Shown: positions 1-9,558 of the stretch, one piece after another | Numbering within the stretch: the first letter of the stretch is position 1 | How the letters are laid out: every line of letters begins with the position of its first letter | From: Planctomycetota bacterium | Lineage (GTDB): Bacteria > Planctomycetota > Planctomycetia > Pirellulales > Pirellulaceae | Assembly: GCA_014381825.1 (NCBI GenBank) | Contig: JACNKX010000060.1 | Span: 1 to 54,622, forward strand | Reading direction: 5' to 3' | Length of the DNA: 54,622 nt | Position numbers and translations under genes: made by a program | Notes under the pieces: model-generated | The model's database searches: none | The model's input: only the letters and a program-made list of their open reading frames with translations | Told to the model about the DNA's origin: nothing

Positions 1-428
1 CCTGGCACGTTTCGCGCACGACGACTGCGCGAGATCGGAGTTTCACGTTCGGTCCAAGCGTGGTTACGGCGCGATCAAGCCAACCGACTCCGGTCTTTTC
101 GACCGACGCCGCCAGACTTTCGAACTAGTTGACACGGGGAACACCGACCGACGCGCGCAGCGGAGTGTTTCGTCGAGCGCCTCTTCCGGGGGAGAGTGGC
201 GATCTCCGCGGCCATCTCAACGATCTGCGTTCGTGACCGAGGTCGTTTTTCATGTGTCACTTGGCCCCGCGCAGTTCCTGCCCACGGACGGTTAGTCCTC
301 GGTCATTTAGCACGTCAGAGTTGCGCGCTCAGGACGCGATCACCGCAGTTAGCTCGGCAGTTTGCGTTAGTGGGCGGCCGCCTCTTCAGCCACAGGAGTG
401 GGCCGTCGGCCAGGCGGGGATGGACCTA
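1..428. other. No gene recognised (window edge)
   Basis: Only short overlapping frames are present, none with a recognisable motif. The minus frame at 75-260 is arginine-rich and its first 20 residues faintly resemble the linker of rve-type transposases, but the resemblance does not continue. The region lies just downstream of a decayed hydrolase fragment and is probably degenerate sequence. Confidence 0.4.
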
Positions 429-1292
429 TCAATCGTCACGTACGAACTCCATCGGTCCAACGGTGAGCTTTCGCACTTTGCCGTCTGCGTCTTCGATGGA
501 CCCAACTCTGAGCGGTTGGCCGAGCCCGTGTCGAAACGTGTATTCGCTGTCCACATCCTCTGCCAGATATCCCGGCGTTATCTTTACGGCATCCCAGAAG
601 AGCATCATCCGGGCCTGTTGCTGAATGGAAACGATCACAAGAACGCGTCCTTTCGTATCGTGGTATCGCCCGCTGAAACGGTGGAGATCTTCGAGCGACA
701 GCTCTGCAGCTCTGGCAGCGGGCTCTTGGAGGACTGGAGCCTCCACTGGCTTCAGCAGCACTTGCTCGCACATTTGAACGAATCCGCTGAAGGCCGATCT
801 CGCGCGATCGGTATCACTGTTCCAAAGAACGACGAGGCATCCATTGATATGTGGATAGCGGCGAACGTCCGCCAGGAATCCCCGCACGCTGCCATTGTGG
901 TGATGGATCGTCTTTCCATCGACAGCCTTTTCGATCTGCCAGCCAGTGGAGTGTCCGCCGATCGGATTGGACGTCATTTCGGCGACGCTCTTCGCGGACA
1001 AGAGAGTTCCATCCGCCAGCGCTCGATCCCATCGCCACAGATCCCAGGCCGTGGAGACAATTCCGCCCATGCCGCGGTACTGATAGCCATACTCGCCGTA
1101 AGGATGTTCGAGCGCTGACCGAGGCGCGCCGCGTGAACTATCGCCGGTTGCGACCGCATGGCCGTCCGGAGCCGGGTCTCCGGTAAAACGCGAGGCCTTC
1201 ATGCCAGCGGGTTTGAAGAAAAGGAGTGGCAACCTCCCGTTGTTTACGTCACTCGGTTCGCAATGTTCGCGCCGTATTCGGTTTTCAGCCAA
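429..1292 (-). pseudogene. Beta-lactamase-family serine hydrolase, C-terminal fragment
   Basis: The frame matches the C-terminal half of class C beta-lactamase/DD-peptidase-like hydrolases. It shows the PAGM segment that normally precedes the substrate cleft, a GMGGIVST stretch, and HHNGSVRGF, which stands at the third active-site motif (H/K-x-G). The N-terminal half with the SxxK nucleophile and the YxN tyrosine is absent. Homology starts around residue 24 (about position 1223), and the preceding residues look like random translation. The family usually has 350-450 residues, often with a C-terminal domain like the last 100 residues here. With no nucleophile the product cannot be active, so I read this as a decayed 3' remnant rather than a functional gene. 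No intact 5' part was found in 1293-1502. Confidence 0.65.
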
Positions 1293-1502
1293 TGGCTTGC
1301 TCGCCGTTGCGCGATGCGGACGACAACACCGTCGAGCTGTTTCAGCCTTGGTACTGGTGGAAGTTAGGGCGATCCGTGTCGAGGCCCCAAGTGTGAATGG
1401 GACTCCTGGAACAGTCCCCGTTCACCTCTCGCGCTGACTGTGCCTAAGGTCAACAAAGGCCAAGACCTCGATAATGGCCTTTCTTTCCGCGACCGGCATC
1501 TC

Positions 1503-2693
1503 TCAGTCGCGACGTTCCAGAAGCAAGACCGAGGTGTCGTCTTTCCGACCGCTGCCCTGCGTATACTCGTTGGAGGCATCGAACAATCGCGCGACGGTCT
1601 CTTCGAGAGACAGTTCAGCGGTCTCGGCCAGCGTTCGCACGATTCCGTCCACGCCGAATTGATTCTCGTCGTTGCCTTCGGGAAACGCTTCTTCCAGACC
1701 GTCCGTGTAGAGCAGCAACCGGCAATTATCGGGGAGCTCGCACGTGTACGATTCGTATTCCGCGTCTTCGTCCACGGCCAGAGGCAGGCCTCCGGCGTCC
1801 TGACCGGCGATCGGTTCGATCGTGCCGGTTAAGAGATTCTGTAGCAGCGGCGGCTGATGTCCGGCGGCGGACCACTGCAATGTCTGAGTCTCGGCATTCA
1901 GGATGCCGTACAGCAGCGTGATGAAGCCGCCTTTTTCGGTGACGATCGACTGCTCGCACAGGCCTTTGTTGATCTCCTCAACAAAGTGTGCCGGATCCTT
2001 GTGCTCTTGTCTGCGCATCATGCGAACTAGCGTGTGCATTGTCATGATCGACAGGCAGGATTTCATGCCGTGCCCCGCGGCGTCGCCGACCAGCAGCACG
2101 ATGCTGTCATCCGCTAGTGTAAAGACGTCGTAGTAATCGCCACCGGCCAGCACCACCGGCTGGCCGCCCAGGACGCGGATTTGCGAAGGCTCGTAGCGGC
2201 CACAAATGCGGTAACCGCTCGGTGCGACAAGTTTCTTCGGGATCACAGTCGCCTGGAGTTTACGGACCGATTCGACTTCCTCGCGGAGTTTTTTGGACAG
2301 CTCCTTTTCGCGCGCCGCGCGCACTGCATCCAGCGTGCTGTTCAAGATTGCTCGCAGCATGAACATGTAGTCGCCACCCAGATCGCGGGTGACGTAGGCG
2401 CTCATGCCGTTGGCCATGAATCGCACGACACGGAAGACGTCCGTCGGCGGACAGGCACCGACGATCGGCGAATTGGGATAGCGGTCGCGCACGAGTTCAA
2501 ACAGTTCGAACCCGGATTCCACATCGGGCAGCCCGATTGTCATCAGCACGATATCGGCCTGCTGGCCCGACTCGATTGCCTCGCGGAAATCGGCTGGCGT
2601 CGTTGTCATTGTCACTTCGTTCTCGTCGACGCCGAGGTACATCGAAATCAGTTCGCCTTCAGTCTCGTCGTCCCAGACCGCCAGAATCTTCAT
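1503..2693 (-). CDS. Receiver-domain PP2C (SpoIIE/RsbU-type) serine phosphatase
   Basis: The 396-aa protein has a response-regulator receiver fold (residues about 1-120), a charged helical linker (about 120-150) and a PP2C/SpoIIE phosphatase domain (about 155-393). The phosphatase metal ligands are visible: GGDYYD (Asp186), GDAAGHG (Asp204), YTDGLEEA and the late KDDTS motif. Family members dephosphorylate anti-anti-sigma factors in partner-switching stress or sigma control. The receiver is odd: at the usual phospho-acceptor position (D-I-V-L-M-x) the residue is Thr52 rather than Asp, and the conserved K-P pair near residue 103 reads R-D. The domain therefore probably does not receive phosphate in the usual way. 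No anti-sigma antagonist or histidine kinase is adjacent. The downstream neighbour is a dead hydrolase, so the gene is probably monocistronic. Confidence 0.88.
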   Translation of the reverse strand: MKILAVWDDETEGELISMYLGVDENEVTMTTTPADFREAIESGQQADIVLMTIGLPDVESGFELFELVRDRYPNSPIVGACPPTDVFRVVRFMANGMSAYVTRDLGGDYMFMLRAILNSTLDAVRAAREKELSKKLREEVESVRKLQATVIPKKLVAPSGYRICGRYEPSQIRVLGGQPVVLAGGDYYDVFTLADDSIVLLVGDAAGHGMKSCLSIMTMHTLVRMMRRQEHKDPAHFVEEINKGLCEQSIVTEKGGFITLLYGILNAETQTLQWSAAGHQPPLLQNLLTGTIEPIAGQDAGGLPLAVDEDAEYESYTCELPDNCRLLLYTDGLEEAFPEGNDENQFGVDGIVRTLAETAELSLEETVARLFDASNEYTQGSGRKDDTSVLLLERRD

Positions 2694-2796
2694 CAGTCAC
2701 CTCTCAACTCTGCCTGTAGCCGATTTCGTTCCTGAGTACATGACTGGAACGGCCCAATCCGGTCGATGCTCCGCAACATTAACGTACAGAAGGCAA

Positions 2797-2874
2797 ATCG
2801 AGTAGGGTAAGCGACGCGCGCCAGCCGTGTGCATCCTGCTCATCGGACCGTACGTACGGAGCCGTGTACGGCTC
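2797..2874 (-). ncRNA. Possible group II intron 3' end remnant (domains V-VI)
   Basis: Read on the minus strand, 2874-2845 begins GAGCCGUAC and ends GUACGGUCC. These pair as the lower helix of domain V with one A-C mismatch. A 2-nt AC bulge on the 3' side and a short capped upper helix (ACG/CGU) lie inside, which is the domain V layout with a shortened distal helix (30 nt instead of the usual 34). The following 2844-2797 can form a domain VI-like stem whose 3' end, CCUACUCGAU, leaves an A seven nucleotides from the end. That is the expected branch-point position and a terminus typical of bacterial group II introns. No intron-encoded reverse transcriptase is present, so this would be a dead fragment. 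A chance palindrome cannot be excluded. Confidence 0.4.
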
Positions 2875-2946
2875 CTGATTCAAGTAATCTTAAGCGTAGC
2901 TTGGGCGCAATTGACAGCCACCATATTGGCGAAGATCACTTAGGTA

Positions 2947-4068
2947 TTAGGCAATCTCACGACTGTCCAGCTCGTGGATCGTCGCAGCGCGCATGGCGTC
3001 CCAGTCGATCCGGTGGCCAAGTCCTGGACCTTGTGGCGCATTGACAAAGCCGTCTGATCCGGTGCGAATGGTCTCGTGCATGCCGAATTCATACGGTCCG
3101 TAGGGAACGGGCTGTTCGTAGTAGGAACTCAAACCGCTCCCCAGCATCAAATGCAAATTAGCCGATGAGACAAGCGTGTTGCCCCAGGACATGATCTCAC
3201 ATTTCATGCCAGCCGCCTTGACCAGCGCCATGTACTTTTGAGCCGGAGTGAAACCGCCACAGACCGTGACATCCGTGCGTGCCCTCGACCAACAGTCCGT
3301 CCGCAGCGCATGTCCCCAGGCAGACAAATCTTGAATCCAGTTGCCGGATGGAATGATCGGGACGTTGACTCGCCGGGTCAATTTGCGATAGCCCTCGCGG
3401 TCGTAATCCATCAGGGGCGCCTCGAACCATTCAAACCCCAAGTCCTCTAGCTCCTGAGCCATTTCGAGAGCGTCCTGCCACTCGTAGTTATTTTCGACAT
3501 CAAGCATGAAAGCCACATCGCGATTCGGGAAGGCCTGTCGAACGGCTCGCACCAGTTCACGATCTTTCTCGGGCAGACACCAGCAGTGAAACTTGATCGC
3601 GTGAAATCCCTGTTCGATCATTTCCTCGACGAACTTCAGATACGTAGCGACATCGTCGAACAGCGGCGTACTGGCATATGATCGAATACGATCACACGCG
3701 CCTCCCAGCAGCTGATACACCGGGAGATTGGCGTACTTGCCGAACAGATCCCACAAGGCAATGTCGATCGCCGCGAGCGCTCCCGGCGAAAGCGGAAAGA
3801 CTCGTGACCACAGAGCATTCCAAATCGGTTCACGATGCAAAGGATCTTTCCCGATCAACACCGGGATCATGTGCCGTAAAGTCTCTGTCGTATACCGATC
3901 AAAGCCATAAGACGTGTAATTGGACACGCCGCCGACTCCTTCAACACCTTCATCCGTATAAATCCGGACCAGCGTGTTGGTCATGTATTGTTCGGGCAGG
4001 TCGTGCGACCAAGTGAATCGTTGCACCTCGGGGGCGACGGCCAGCACTTCAACGCGATCAATCTTCAT
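2947..4068 (-). CDS. Mandelate racemase/muconate lactonizing-type enolase superfamily enzyme
   Basis: The 373-aa product has the full enolase-superfamily architecture: an N-terminal capping domain (about 1-130) and a TIM barrel. Active-site elements, numbered from the GTG at 4074, are the Lys in AIKFH (about 161), and the metal-ligand segments MLDVENN (Asp about 191), WFEAPL (Glu about 217) and IIPSGN (about 240). The third ligand position is Asn rather than the usual Glu/Asp, and K-x-K is replaced by K-x-H, so substrate and chemistry (racemisation or dehydration of a sugar acid) cannot be assigned. I chose the ATG at 4068 over the GTG at 4074 because GAGG lies five bases upstream. The gene is divergent from the PSD1/aldolase/DUF1501 set, which may share its promoter region. 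Confidence 0.85.
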   Translation of the reverse strand: MKIDRVEVLAVAPEVQRFTWSHDLPEQYMTNTLVRIYTDEGVEGVGGVSNYTSYGFDRYTTETLRHMIPVLIGKDPLHREPIWNALWSRVFPLSPGALAAIDIALWDLFGKYANLPVYQLLGGACDRIRSYASTPLFDDVATYLKFVEEMIEQGFHAIKFHCWCLPEKDRELVRAVRQAFPNRDVAFMLDVENNYEWQDALEMAQELEDLGFEWFEAPLMDYDREGYRKLTRRVNVPIIPSGNWIQDLSAWGHALRTDCWSRARTDVTVCGGFTPAQKYMALVKAAGMKCEIMSWGNTLVSSANLHLMLGSGLSSYYEQPVPYGPYEFGMHETIRTGSDGFVNAPQGPGLGHRIDWDAMRAATIHELDSREIA

Positions 4069-4077
4069 GGACACCTC

Positions 4078-4109
4078 TTTTCAGCGGGCCTTGTTTTCAG
4101 CGGGCCTTG
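4078..4109. repeat. 16-bp perfect tandem duplication
   Basis: The unit TTTTCAGCGGGCCTTG occurs twice head to tail (4078-4093 and 4094-4109) in the short divergent intergenic region, just upstream of the enolase-superfamily gene start. It looks like replication slippage and could change promoter spacing. Confidence 0.9.
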
Positions 4110-4204
4110 GTTCAATCGCAGCGAAGGACCGGGGACACCCACGTTCGGTGTTGGTAAACTGGAAGCAACCGCATCTCCAGGAAGCCCCGGATAATGACGA
4201 ACCG

Positions 4205-7123
4205 ATGAGGTACAGAATAGCAATTCGACAAGCCGTTTGCTGCCTCGTGCTTCTATTTGTGCCTGTGCTTTGCGTTCGGGCGCAAGAGAACGGGGAATGG
4301 CCGTTTTATCCGCCGCGCGACGCTGAACCACCAGCGGTCAAGTCAAAGTGGATCCGCAACGGAATTGACTCGTTTGTTCTCAAACGGCTGAATCGAACTG
4401 GCCTGGAACCGGCACCGGAGGCCACTCCGCGACAGCTCGTCCGGCGATTATATTTCGATCTGCTTGGTTTGCCGCCAAGTCCTGCGGATGTTGAGGAGTT
4501 TCTCCAAGACGAATCGGACGCGGCGTACGAAGCGCTCGTCGATCGCTTGTTGAAAGATTCTCGATATGGCGAACGATGGGCGCGGTTGTGGCTTGATCTA
4601 GCACGCTATGCCGACACGGCTGGCTACGAAGGGGATCCGGATCTACCGCACGCTTGGCGCTATCGCGATTATGTGATCGATGCCTTCAACAACGACAAAC
4701 CATACGATGTGTTCATCAAAGAACAGATCGCGGGCGACGAGTTCGACGAAGTCATGGGAGCAGGCGATCTGCCCGGAACTTCTCCCGAACGGGTTGTGGC
4801 GATGACGTTCTTGCGACTGGCGCCGTTCACCGAACCGCGTGGCGACGAGACGCGTCACCAACTGCTCAGCGAAATGACGTCAACGGTCGGATCGGTGTTT
4901 CTCGGTTTGACGGTCGGCTGTGCCAAGTGTCACGACCACAAACACGATAACATTCCGACTGAAGACTTTTACCGACTAAAGGCATTTTTCTCGACGGTGT
5001 CAATTCCACGTCCCGAACCGGGCGACGGCTTTCAAATTGGTGGCTCGCTGGCAGCACCGTTCTATCGCAAGGATGAACAAGCGTGGGCGAATGAGCAACG
5101 AAAGAAGTTCGAGCGCGAAATCGGCGATTCGAAACGACAACTCGAACAACTCACAAAGACGCTGAACACGAAACTGGGCGGTGGCGCGGGCTTTGGGCTC
5201 CAAGCGATGGGTGGGCCGCTCGGAAATCATTACATCTTTGGACGGACATCGGTTCATGAAGGCGATCTGCATACGTCAATCGTCAACTGTGACGGGAAAC
5301 ACTGGACGTTTTATGTCGACAATCGCATCGAGTCGAAGACAGGCAGCAACGCCGGTTCGAATCAAGGGCAGTGGTTTGGCGATCTTCCGAATCCGCAGCA
5401 CGTATCATTGGGACAGTACTCGGAAGGCACGGGACAAATCAAAGTCGCCGACGCACATCACGTTGGGGAATTCGCGCAGGTGCTAGTTTATGATCATCCC
5501 CTGAGCGAAGTCGAGCGCGTTGCGTTGGATAAATGGCAAGCGGCGAAGTGCGTGAGCGAGCCGCCGCGACAGGGACTGCGTTTTTGGCTCGACGCATCCG
5601 ATCTCGATGCGGAGCGGGCGAGTTCAAATCCCAAAGATGGAAGTCATGTCGCGCGCTGGACCGATCGGATCAGCGGCATCACACTGGCCCAGGATGATCC
5701 GAAGCTGCAACCCACGCTGGCCGTGGTGAGTTCGAATGGAGACGGTGCGGACGCAACGGGAATCGCCGGTGTGCGATTTGAGGGCAACTTTCTATCGGGC
5801 CCGATCAACGACGTCGCCTTCACGCAGGATCAGGCCGGTTCGCTGGTGGTCGTGTACACCGCTCGACATTCCCACGAGGGATACGGCTTTGAAGTCGGAG
5901 GCGACGGAGCATTTCTCAGTTCGTTCATCAATCCCGGCGCGTCGGCGCGAGAAAGCCTGGATTCAATTCTCAATGACGACGAGAATTCGCTAGTTTCGAC
6001 GGAGGACCGCCAGCGGTATCACTGGTTGTCCGGGCGCGAAGGGTTTCTGCGCCAGCGGCTCAAGCGGTTACAACCAGTCGCGATGTCGCTACGGCATTCG
6101 TATGGTCCGCCCTACGAACCTGGTGTGCCAACTTCGCGCGTGATGATTCGCGGTGAGTATGACAACCCAGGGGACGTCGTCACCGCTGGGTTTCTGAGTT
6201 GCATCACCGGCAACCGCGAACCTGCGACGATTCGGCTGGACCCGTTCAAACGCTGGCCGACACGAAGTCGACGCATGGCATTAGCGCAGTGGATCGCCAG
6301 CCCCGACAATCCGCTCACGGCACGTGTCATGGTGAACCGGCTGTGGCACTGGCACTTTGGTCGTGGCATCGTCGCCACACCCAGCGACTTCGGACAACTC
6401 AGCGGAGGGCCGTCGCACCCCGAATTACTCGACTGGCTGGCCCTACAGTTCGTCAAAGAGAAGTGGAGCGTCAAGGCCGTTCACCGGTTGATCGTCACCT
6501 CCGCAACGTATCGTCAAACGTCTTTGCGAACGGACAACCAAGCCGAAGAATCCGATCCAGACAACTTATTACTGTGGCGATTTCGGCGGCGGCGTCTGGA
6601 GGCAGAAGCGGTTCGCGACAGTGTGCTTAAGGCCAGCGGTCGACTCAACTCCGAACAGCTTGGTCTGCCGATCTTTCCGCCGTTGCCAGACGGCATCGAA
6701 GAACGGGTCAAGTTCTCTTCTAGCAAGTGGGACACGCAACGTGGTCCGGAAGGGCGCAAACGCAGTATCTACATCTACCAGCAACGTACTTTGACAATGC
6801 CGTTCATGCAGTCATTCGACGCGCTGGTCTGCGATGAGTCACGACCGCGTCGGCGACATTCGATCACCCCCCTGCAGGCGCTAGCAATGTACAACGGCAG
6901 CTTCGTTAGTGAGGAAGCGTCACACTTTGCGGCGCGAGTCGTCCAAGAAATGGGCGACGACATCACGAAACAAATCACGTACGCGTTTCAGATCGCGCTC
7001 AGTCGCCCTCCGTCAACACGTGAACTGGCCGAACTGAGAACGCTCGCAAATTCTGGCAAATCCAGACTCACTGCAGTTTGTCGAGTCCTATTGAATAGCA
7101 ATGAGTTTATTTATGTCGACTGA
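4205..7123 (+). CDS. DUF1549/DUF1553 (PSCyt2-PSD1) protein with LamG-like insert
   Basis: The 972-aa secreted protein has a signal peptide (hydrophobic core CCLVLLFVPVLCV, cleavage near Ala-Gln about residue 26), a DUF1549 domain (about 40-260) with a CAKCHDHKH motif near residue 238, a long central insert (about 295-680) that looks like one or two concanavalin-like/LamG folds, and a C-terminal DUF1553 domain (SPDNPLTARVMVNRLWHWH near 695-715). Such proteins are typical of planctomycetes. The CxxCH is heme-like, but the function is unproven. An N-terminal PSCyt1 cytochrome domain is missing, unlike the paralogue at 24510-27098. I chose the start at 4205 because the signal peptide begins there, although the frame stays open upstream. 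The stop overlaps the next gene by 23 nt, implying co-translation with the aldolase. Confidence 0.88.
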   Translation: MRYRIAIRQAVCCLVLLFVPVLCVRAQENGEWPFYPPRDAEPPAVKSKWIRNGIDSFVLKRLNRTGLEPAPEATPRQLVRRLYFDLLGLPPSPADVEEFLQDESDAAYEALVDRLLKDSRYGERWARLWLDLARYADTAGYEGDPDLPHAWRYRDYVIDAFNNDKPYDVFIKEQIAGDEFDEVMGAGDLPGTSPERVVAMTFLRLAPFTEPRGDETRHQLLSEMTSTVGSVFLGLTVGCAKCHDHKHDNIPTEDFYRLKAFFSTVSIPRPEPGDGFQIGGSLAAPFYRKDEQAWANEQRKKFEREIGDSKRQLEQLTKTLNTKLGGGAGFGLQAMGGPLGNHYIFGRTSVHEGDLHTSIVNCDGKHWTFYVDNRIESKTGSNAGSNQGQWFGDLPNPQHVSLGQYSEGTGQIKVADAHHVGEFAQVLVYDHPLSEVERVALDKWQAAKCVSEPPRQGLRFWLDASDLDAERASSNPKDGSHVARWTDRISGITLAQDDPKLQPTLAVVSSNGDGADATGIAGVRFEGNFLSGPINDVAFTQDQAGSLVVVYTARHSHEGYGFEVGGDGAFLSSFINPGASARESLDSILNDDENSLVSTEDRQRYHWLSGREGFLRQRLKRLQPVAMSLRHSYGPPYEPGVPTSRVMIRGEYDNPGDVVTAGFLSCITGNREPATIRLDPFKRWPTRSRRMALAQWIASPDNPLTARVMVNRLWHWHFGRGIVATPSDFGQLSGGPSHPELLDWLALQFVKEKWSVKAVHRLIVTSATYRQTSLRTDNQAEESDPDNLLLWRFRRRRLEAEAVRDSVLKASGRLNSEQLGLPIFPPLPDGIEERVKFSSSKWDTQRGPEGRKRSIYIYQQRTLTMPFMQSFDALVCDESRPRRRHSITPLQALAMYNGSFVSEEASHFAARVVQEMGDDITKQITYAFQIALSRPPSTRELAELRTLANSGKSRLTAVCRVLLNSNEFIYVD

Positions 7124-7874
7124 GTACCTACAGGCTGGCCAGTCCTCAACGTCCGATCAGACCCAAGCCCGAATCGATCTGGCCGCCATCTTGCGGTGGG
7201 CGGATCGCCAGGGACTGAGTGAAGGAATCTGCAATCACTTCAGTCTGCAGCTTCCAGGAAAGACCGACCAGTTCCTGCTCAATCCACAGGGCTTGCACTG
7301 GTCCGAGATGCGAGCGAGTGATCTGCTGGTCGTCGATTCGAACGGCGAATTGATAGAAGGCAAATATACCGCCGAGCCTTCCGCGTTCTTTATTCACTCA
7401 AGCGTTCATCGGAGCCGTCGATCGGCAAAGTGCGTTTTGCACGCGCATCCACCTTACTGTACGGCACTGTCCTGCATTGAAGGCGGTCAGCTGGAATGGT
7501 GCAGTCAAAATTCGCTCCGATTTTACGGGCGCATCGCTTATGACGACACGTACAACGGAGCAGCGTTTGACGATGAAGAGGGCGATCGCATCAGCTCGAA
7601 GCTCGCCGACGCAGACATTCTCTTCATGGCGAACCATGGTGTGCTCGTTACGGGCGAAAACGTTGCGTTGGCTTTTGACGACCTTTACTATTTGGAGCGA
7701 GCCGCGATGACGCAACTCATCGCTGTGAACGCTGGCCGTTCATTGCGGCTAGTCTCCGATGACGTCTGTCGAGCGACACACAAACAGATCGCAAACGATC
7801 GCGATCAGGCTTACCATTTCCTTGAGGCGATTAAGCGGATTCTGACACGAGAATGTTCGGAGTTCGCTGAATGA
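7101..7874 (+). CDS. Class II aldolase/adducin-family protein
   Basis: The 257-aa protein resembles class II (zinc-dependent) aldolases and sugar-phosphate epimerases. Metal ligands are the two histidines of HAHP (His114 and His116) and the late histidine of ANHGVLV (about 179). The AEPS segment around Glu92 sits where the catalytic acid is found in fuculose-phosphate aldolase. The early NHFSLQ and LLNP segments, which normally bind phosphate, are present. The start at 7101 lies within the end of the upstream PSD1 gene; an alternative ATG is at 7113. With an enolase-superfamily enzyme divergent and a DUF1501 protein downstream, the context suggests sugar or sugar-acid breakdown. Substrate is unknown. 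Confidence 0.87.
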   Translation: MSLFMSTEYLQAGQSSTSDQTQARIDLAAILRWADRQGLSEGICNHFSLQLPGKTDQFLLNPQGLHWSEMRASDLLVVDSNGELIEGKYTAEPSAFFIHSSVHRSRRSAKCVLHAHPPYCTALSCIEGGQLEWCSQNSLRFYGRIAYDDTYNGAAFDDEEGDRISSKLADADILFMANHGVLVTGENVALAFDDLYYLERAAMTQLIAVNAGRSLRLVSDDVCRATHKQIANDRDQAYHFLEAIKRILTRECSEFAE

Positions 7875-7951
7875 AGTGGCTAGGGCTTCCAGCCGCAGCC
7901 ACGTAGATAAATCGCGAGCCAGACTCAAACGCAAAGTTCGCCGGAGTACTA

Positions 7952-9388
7952 GTGACAAAACCTTTCATTCGAAGAGAATTCCTGAAGACTGCCTTCAACG
8001 GAATCGGAGCGTTGGCGTGTGGTGATCTCCTAACCCGCGAATCATTCGGTGCGTCGTCGACTATCGATCCGCTCGCGGTCCGCGAGCCGCATCTTCCACG
8101 GCGAGCGAAGCACTGTATCTTCCTCTTCATGCAGGGTGGAGTTAGCCAGCTCGACTCGTTCGAGTACAAACCGGAATTGAAAAAGGTCCACGGAAAGCCA
8201 CTGCCTCGCATTCCGGACATCTCGGGTGAATTACAGGGTCGGTTGTCGTTTCCGCACGTTGCGATTGGCAGCCCATTTGAATTCCAGCAGCATGGAGAAT
8301 CCGGGCACTGGTTTTCGGGGCTGTATCCGCATCTCGCGCAGCACGCGGACAAACTTGCGATGATTCGCGGCATTAAAACGGACAATCAGAATCACGGACC
8401 ATCCACGCTGCACGTCACGACGGGCAGCCAGTTTCCCGGCAGCCCTTCGGTTGGTTCATGGGTCAGCTACGGACTCGGCTCGCCGAACCGCAACATGCCC
8501 GGCTACGTCGTGATTCAGGATCCGCGAGGAGCCCCGGTGAACGGAGCCGCCGTGTGGGCGAACGGATACCTGCCGGCTACTTATCAAGGAACGTTGCTGC
8601 GATCAAAGGGCACGCCGATCCTGAATCTGGATCGGCCGGATGGGATCTCTGTCGAGCAACAGCGTCGCGAATTCAATGTCTTGGCCGCACTCAACCACCA
8701 GCACCTTGAGTCGCGGCCCGACGACACAGAACTCGCCGCACGCATCAATGCCTACGAGTTGGCTTTTCGGATGCAGACCGAAGCGCCGGAACTGGTTGAC
8801 TTATCTGCAGAGACTGGCGCAACGCAGCAACTCTACGGGCTGGACGATCCAGCGACAGCGGGTTTCGGTCGCCAGTGTCTCCTCGCTCGAAGATTGGTCG
8901 AAAGCGGAGTTCGCTACACGTTGCTTGTGCATGGTGTTCAGATTGGCCCGCACAGCTGGGACGATCATGGCGATGTGCAGGGTGGAATGACGCGCCACTC
9001 GCGCGAAGTCGATCAGCCTGTTGCCGCCCTGCTAACGGATCTGCAGCAGCGAGGCCTGCTGGACGAGACGCTCGTTGTCTGGGCGTCCGAAATGGGACGC
9101 ACTCCATTCCGCAACGGAGCGATCGGCGAGAAGCCCGGCCGTGAACATAATTCGTGGAATCTGGTGATGTGGATGGCAGGTGGTGATGTGCAAGGTGGTT
9201 CGTCCGCCGGCGAAACCGACGAATTCGGTTTGCGATCGGTTGGCGATGGGATTCACATTCGTGATGTACACGCCACGATTCTGAATCTGATGGGTCTTGA
9301 CGATGAACAGCTTCGCTACTTGTACGCCGGCCGGCTGCGACAGCTGACTGATATCGGCGGTCAGGTAATTCACAAGATCATCGCGTGA
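7952..9388 (+). CDS. DUF1501 protein (alkaline phosphatase/sulfatase-like fold), paralogue 1
   Basis: The 478-aa protein starts with a twin-arginine-like segment (IRREFLKTAF) followed by a hydrophobic stretch, so export by Tat is likely. DUF1501 proteins belong to the alkaline phosphatase-like superfamily. Seen here are FMQGGVSQLDSFEYKP near the N-terminus, RQCLLARRLVESGVRY in the middle, SEMGRTP, and the late REHNSWN and HIRDVHATIL segments. The start codon is GTG. The gene follows the aldolase by 77 bp and forms a set with the PSD1 gene at 4205. PSD1/DUF1501 pairs recur in planctomycetes and appear three times in this window. The enzymatic role is not established. Confidence 0.88.
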   Translation: MTKPFIRREFLKTAFNGIGALACGDLLTRESFGASSTIDPLAVREPHLPRRAKHCIFLFMQGGVSQLDSFEYKPELKKVHGKPLPRIPDISGELQGRLSFPHVAIGSPFEFQQHGESGHWFSGLYPHLAQHADKLAMIRGIKTDNQNHGPSTLHVTTGSQFPGSPSVGSWVSYGLGSPNRNMPGYVVIQDPRGAPVNGAAVWANGYLPATYQGTLLRSKGTPILNLDRPDGISVEQQRREFNVLAALNHQHLESRPDDTELAARINAYELAFRMQTEAPELVDLSAETGATQQLYGLDDPATAGFGRQCLLARRLVESGVRYTLLVHGVQIGPHSWDDHGDVQGGMTRHSREVDQPVAALLTDLQQRGLLDETLVVWASEMGRTPFRNGAIGEKPGREHNSWNLVMWMAGGDVQGGSSAGETDEFGLRSVGDGIHIRDVHATILNLMGLDDEQLRYLYAGRLRQLTDIGGQVIHKIIA

Positions 9389-9558
9389 GACAATTCGCAC
9401 TGTGGCGCTTTCCAACTAGGAAGTCGATCTTCGGGGAGCCTGGTTTTCCAACGCTGTTTCTCGATCCGTATTCAGCACGTCCGGAAAAACCTAGGAGTAA
9501 ATGAGATTCCACCTGCGACTTAGAAGAAAGACTCGCACGGGGCGTCGCTTCCGCCTAC

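Noticed and set aside
429-1292. Functional beta-lactamase or esterase
   Set aside because: The nucleophile-bearing half (SxxK and YxN motifs) is missing, and residues before about 1223 show no family similarity.
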